From assembly GCA_004554085.1 (NCBI GenBank), contig SFNY01000094.1:1-8185 (forward strand): a DNA stretch of 8,185 nt, written 5' to 3'. Shown here in pieces: positions 5,545 to 8,185 of the stretch. The first letter of the stretch is position 1. The number at the start of each line of letters is the position of its first letter. The stretch is from Clostridiales bacterium. Its GTDB lineage: Bacteria > Bacillota > Clostridia > Christensenellales > Aristaeellaceae. Made by a program: the position numbers and the translations under genes. The notes beneath the pieces were generated by a model, which had not been told where the DNA came from, did no database searches, and saw only the letters and a program-made list of their open reading frames with translations.

Positions 5545-5579
5545 AATCCGTCTTCGTGGAACCACGGAGGCGGGTTTTT
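5545..5579 (+). terminator. Second terminator copy, with a full U-tract
   Basis: Bases 5545-5559 pair with 5562-5576 through a continuous stem that includes several T-G wobbles, followed by TTTTT (5575-5579). It shares its 3' arm exactly with the copy at 5315-5348 but has a better U-tract, so it is the likelier final stop for the ribosomal operon transcript. Confidence 0.75.
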
Positions 5580-5666
5580 CGTCTATCTTATGGAAGAAAA
5601 TGCATGCTGATTCGCCCGCCAAAAGCGGCGCGGGTGTGAAAAAAGACGGGCGGTTTGCGCGCCCGC

Positions 5667-5696
5667 TTGCAGGAGGGGGCGCATCTGCGCTACAAT
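5667..5696 (+). promoter_or_regulatory. Probable promoter of the substrate-binding protein gene
   Basis: TACAAT (5691-5696) is a five-of-six -10 box; the best -35 is TTGCAG (5667-5672) at 18 bp, a weak match. A GC hairpin (5647-5652 with 5660-5665) lies just upstream. Initiation near 5703 would leave a leader of about 30 nt. The gene needs its own promoter because two terminators precede it. Confidence 0.45.
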
Positions 5697-5733
5697 GGAT
5701 GCAGATTCCGTCGGAACCACAGGAGGTTGCAAG

Positions 5734-7998
5734 ATGAAAAGATTCTGGGCGCTGCTGCTGGCGCTTGCGATGCTCTCCGCGCAGGTCGCGCTTGCGGAAG
5801 AATCCGCCGCGCCGGTGTTCGCGGTCGGAGAGCTCAGCGGCAATTTCAATCCCTTCTTTGCCGAAGCGGAGGGCGACCGGCTGGTCGCGCAGCTGGTCAA
5901 CGGTTCGCTGCTGACCACCGCCCGGGGCGGCGATATTGTGCGCAGCGGCATTTCGGGCGAGACTATTTCCTTTGACACCACGCCCTACGACTACACGGGC
6001 CTTGCCGACGTGGAGGTCGCGGTCAACGCGGACGGCAGCGCGGACTATACGCTGACCCTGCGCGAGGACGCACGCTTCTCCGACGGCGAACCGGTGACCA
6101 TCGACGACGTGATCTTCTCCATCTATGTGCGCGCGGACGCGGACTACGACGGCCCCTGCGGCCTCGCGGAGCTGCCCATCGAGGGCCTGGAGGCCTATCG
6201 CGGCGGTCTGAAGCGGCTGGACGGGCTGCTACTGGCGGCAGGCCGGGACAACGCCGACTTCAGCCTCTGGGATGCGGACACCCAGGCGGCGTTCTGGGCG
6301 GACGTGGACGCGGCGGGCGCGCAGCTGTGCGGGGAAATCGTTACTTACTGCATGCAGACCTATCTGAACGACTACGCCGCCGTGATCGGCTGCTCCCCGG
6401 AGGAGATCCTCGACGACTCCGCGCTCCAGCTGGAGTTCGCCATGGTGCTCTGGGGCTACGAGCAGGATTACTTCGACGGCGCAACCACGGCGGACTTCTG
6501 GTCGGCCATCCTGAACGCCTACGACGGCGACGTGGCCGTGGCGGAATCCACCGAGCGCGTCTCCACGCCGCTGAAGGGCTTCATCGAGGACTATGAGGAA
6601 AAGTACGGCGCGCAGATCAGCGTGGACGGCGGCGCGGCGAACATCTCCGGCGTGACCCGGCTCACCCGCAATGACGACAGCGGACTGCGCATTCACGCCA
6701 CCCGGTACGACCCCGCCATCCTGCCTGCGCTGGCGGCATGCATCGCACCCCTGCACGTCTACGGCGACCCGGCGCTCTACGACTACGAGAACAATTCCTT
6801 CGGCTTCACCCGAGGCGACCTGAGCGCGGTGCGCGCGGTGAAGGACGCGGCGGTGGGCTGTGGTCCCTATGTGGTGGAGCGCAGCGACGAGACGGGCGCA
6901 ACCCTGCAGGCGAACGAATACTACTTCAAGGGCGCTCTGCCCGTCGGAAAGCTGCGCCTGGCATCCTATGATGGGGATGCAGGTCTGGAGGCCGTGCTGA
7001 ACGGCGAGGCGGCGCTGGCTGTGACGGAGCTGGATGCGGCTTCCATCGGGGCCATCTATGCCGCCAACGATGACGAGGGCCTCAGCGGAGCCTGCGCGGA
7101 CACGCTGCTGGTGGATGCGCCGGAATACGTCTACCTGGGCATGAACGTGGAGCTGGTGAAGGTGGGCAACGACGCGGGCTCCCCGGCCTCGATGGCGCTG
7201 CGCAGGGCGCTGATGACGGTGCTGGCGGCGCAGCGCGAGGAGATGGTTGCCCGGGAGCTGGGCGACGCGGCCTTCGTGATCGAATATCCCGTGCTGAACA
7301 GCAGCTGGGCCGCACCGAATCTGGAGGACGAGGGCTACGCGCTCTGCTACTCCCGCAATGCGGCGGGCGCGCCGGTCTATGACGATGCGGTGAGCGACGA
7401 TGCGCGCCACGAAGCTGCGCTGAACGCCGCCGTGGATTACCTCAAACGCGCGGGCTATACCTGGGACGAGGCCGCGCAGCGCTTCACCGCTGCGCCGGAG
7501 GGCGCTTCCATGGAGTATCTGTGCTCGGTTGCGGAGAAGGATCCCGCCGCGACGCTGGTGGAGTCCGCTGCGGAGCAGCTTTCGCAGATCGGCCTCACGC
7601 TGCGGCTGCGCACGCTGACCCAGGACGAGCTGGATGCGGCGCTGGCTGCCGGAGGTGCGCAGCTGTGGATAACGGCGCAGGCCTGCGGCAGCGAACCCGA
7701 GCTGTACGCACAGTACCACTCCGACAATGTGGTCGGCAGCAACCTCTTCCGTATTGCCGACGGCGAGCTGGACGGCTGCATCATGGACTTCCTGTCCAGC
7801 GATGATCTGGAGTCCCGCCGTGCAAGCTGCAAGGCCGCGCTGGACGTGGCGATGGAGTGGGGTTGCGTGCTGCCGCTGTACCAGCCCTGCCTGAGCGTGG
7901 TGACGAACGCCGCCCTGCTGGACTGCGACAGTCTGCCCGAGGACATGACCCCCTTCTACGGCTGGTGGGCCGAATTGGAAAACCTCACGCTGAAGTGA
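5734..7998 (+). CDS. ABC-type extracellular solute-binding protein, family 5 (oligopeptide-type)
   Basis: Family 5 binding proteins deliver peptides, nickel or sugars to ABC importers. The 754-residue product begins with a Sec signal (MKRFW, then a Leu/Ala core), probably cut after A21 (VALA/EE). YTLTLREDARFSDGEPVTIDDV (starting at 105, in two halves of the motif) is the family's entry signature. A long unmatched segment covers about 155-300, before ISGVTRL. LYDYENNSFGFTRGDL (348-363) and GPYVVERS-LQANEYYFKG (377-400) are typical of clostridial members, and ALRRALMTVLAAQREEMV recalls the helix after the hinge. At 754 residues it is longer than the usual 500-600. AGGAGG (5721-5726) lies 7 nt before the ATG at 5734. 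There is no cysteine near the signal-peptide end, so it does not look like a lipoprotein. The window holds no permease or ATPase for it. Family assignment is good; the ligand is unknown. Confidence 0.85.
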   Translation: MKRFWALLLALAMLSAQVALAEESAAPVFAVGELSGNFNPFFAEAEGDRLVAQLVNGSLLTTARGGDIVRSGISGETISFDTTPYDYTGLADVEVAVNADGSADYTLTLREDARFSDGEPVTIDDVIFSIYVRADADYDGPCGLAELPIEGLEAYRGGLKRLDGLLLAAGRDNADFSLWDADTQAAFWADVDAAGAQLCGEIVTYCMQTYLNDYAAVIGCSPEEILDDSALQLEFAMVLWGYEQDYFDGATTADFWSAILNAYDGDVAVAESTERVSTPLKGFIEDYEEKYGAQISVDGGAANISGVTRLTRNDDSGLRIHATRYDPAILPALAACIAPLHVYGDPALYDYENNSFGFTRGDLSAVRAVKDAAVGCGPYVVERSDETGATLQANEYYFKGALPVGKLRLASYDGDAGLEAVLNGEAALAVTELDAASIGAIYAANDDEGLSGACADTLLVDAPEYVYLGMNVELVKVGNDAGSPASMALRRALMTVLAAQREEMVARELGDAAFVIEYPVLNSSWAAPNLEDEGYALCYSRNAAGAPVYDDAVSDDARHEAALNAAVDYLKRAGYTWDEAAQRFTAAPEGASMEYLCSVAEKDPAATLVESAAEQLSQIGLTLRLRTLTQDELDAALAAGGAQLWITAQACGSEPELYAQYHSDNVVGSNLFRIADGELDGCIMDFLSSDDLESRRASCKAALDVAMEWGCVLPLYQPCLSVVTNAALLDCDSLPEDMTPFYGWWAELENLTLK

Positions 7999-8012
7999 CG
8001 CAGACAGAATTA

Positions 8013-8040
8013 CACCCCCTGCTGTTGACGGCAGGGGGTG
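8013..8040 (+). terminator. GC-rich hairpin after the substrate-binding protein gene
   Basis: CACCCCCTGC (8013-8022) pairs perfectly with GCAGGGGGTG (8031-8040) around an 8-nt loop, 14 nt after the stop. No U-tract follows (AAACGTATTT). A second, weaker hairpin, CCCCC (8072-8076) with GGGGG (8087-8091), lies downstream; the string CAGGGGGTGAA occurs at both 8032-8042 and 8085-8095. Confidence 0.55.
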
Positions 8041-8124
8041 AAACGTATTTGTGCGCCGAACAGGCAAGATGCCCCCCAGTTCAACAGGGGGTGAAGAAAA
8101 AGACTTAGAGAAAAAGGCCTCCAA

Positions 8125-8133
8125 TGCTATACT
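8125..8133 (+). promoter_or_regulatory. Extended -10 promoter of the next gene
   Basis: TGCTATACT is a TGn-extended -10 element with TATACT at 8128-8133. No good -35 is seen at 16-18 bp, which extended -10 promoters can tolerate. Initiation near 8140 leaves about 40 nt of leader, which includes a small GTGG-CAA-CCAC hairpin around 8143-8153. Confidence 0.5.
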
Positions 8134-8178
8134 GAAAGCGGTGTGGCAACCACGAGAATAAAGCAAGGAGGCATCATC

Positions 8179-8185
8179 ATGAAAG
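8179..8185 (+). CDS. Start of an unidentified gene (runs off the window)
   Basis: AAGGAGG at 8165-8171 lies 7 nt before an ATG at 8179-8181, followed by AAA and a G. Only two codons are visible (Met-Lys), so no product can be named. The promoter and the strong ribosome-binding site make a real gene start likely. A component of the binding protein's transporter is possible but unproven. Confidence 0.6.

Larger units (their letters stand above)
5326..5577 (+). repeat. Direct repeat of a 23-bp terminator arm flanking a hairpin cluster
   Basis: The 23 bases at 5326-5348 recur exactly at 5555-5577, 229 nt later; the shared core is CCACGGAGGCGGGTTT. Upstream bases are related but diverged: both copies are preceded by ACAAAC and by GTC next to the repeat. 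This pattern indicates duplication of a terminator and not chance. The bases between the copies are mostly hairpins, annotated separately. Confidence 0.85.

Noticed and set aside
6229..8166. 645-codon open frame on the minus strand
   Set aside because: It lies antisense to the clear substrate-binding protein gene, is rich in Arg/His/Gly/Val as expected from reverse reading of GC-rich codons, and has no recognisable motif.

Overview
The window looks like chromosomal DNA from a GC-rich, Gram-positive Clostridia-type bacterium, possibly a gut Oscillospirales or Christensenellales relative. This rests on the rpsF-ssb-rpsR order, strong GGAGG ribosome-binding sites, sigma-A-like promoters with 16-18 bp spacers, and a clostridial-style family 5 substrate-binding protein. 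No tRNA, rRNA, CRISPR array, transposase or phage gene is visible.

Layout. (1) 2-340 (+) is the 3' end of a class II aldolase/adducin-family gene, followed by a strong hairpin. (2) 635-1564 (+) is cysK, behind a perfect-consensus promoter whose -10 and start region carry inverted half-sites that could be an operator. (3) A 16-bp hairpin at 1579-1617 separates cysK from a convergent minus-strand sugar module: a FucI/AraA-like ketol-isomerase (1635-3041) and, upstream of it, a short-chain dehydrogenase (3176-3876). The isomerase has its own promoter overlapped by a perfect LacI/CcpA-type palindrome. The dehydrogenase is split by a frameshift consistent with loss of about 13 or 16 nt. (4) The divergent, essential rpsF-ssb-rpsR operon (4064-5278, +) encodes S6, SSB and S18. 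Its leader can fold into an S6:S18-type autoregulatory structure. (5) A 455-nt intergenic stretch (5279-5733) holds two copies of one terminator flanking four back-to-back hairpins (5352-5505). (6) 5734-7998 (+) is a large secreted ABC-type family 5 solute-binding protein. It is followed by GC-rich hairpins, an extended -10 promoter and the first codons of another gene (8179 onward).

The isomerase and dehydrogenase probably serve one inducible sugar or sugar-acid pathway; the substrate cannot be read from the sequence. The aldolase fragment could belong to related carbon metabolism, but cysK lies between and it is not in the same transcript. The ribosomal/SSB operon is a housekeeping unit. 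No ABC permease or ATPase for the binding protein lies within the window.

No clear new multi-gene system is present. The most unexplained signal is the terminator-flanked hairpin cluster between rpsR and the binding-protein gene. The frameshifted dehydrogenase, the operator-like sites and the lipobox-less binding protein are secondary points of interest.
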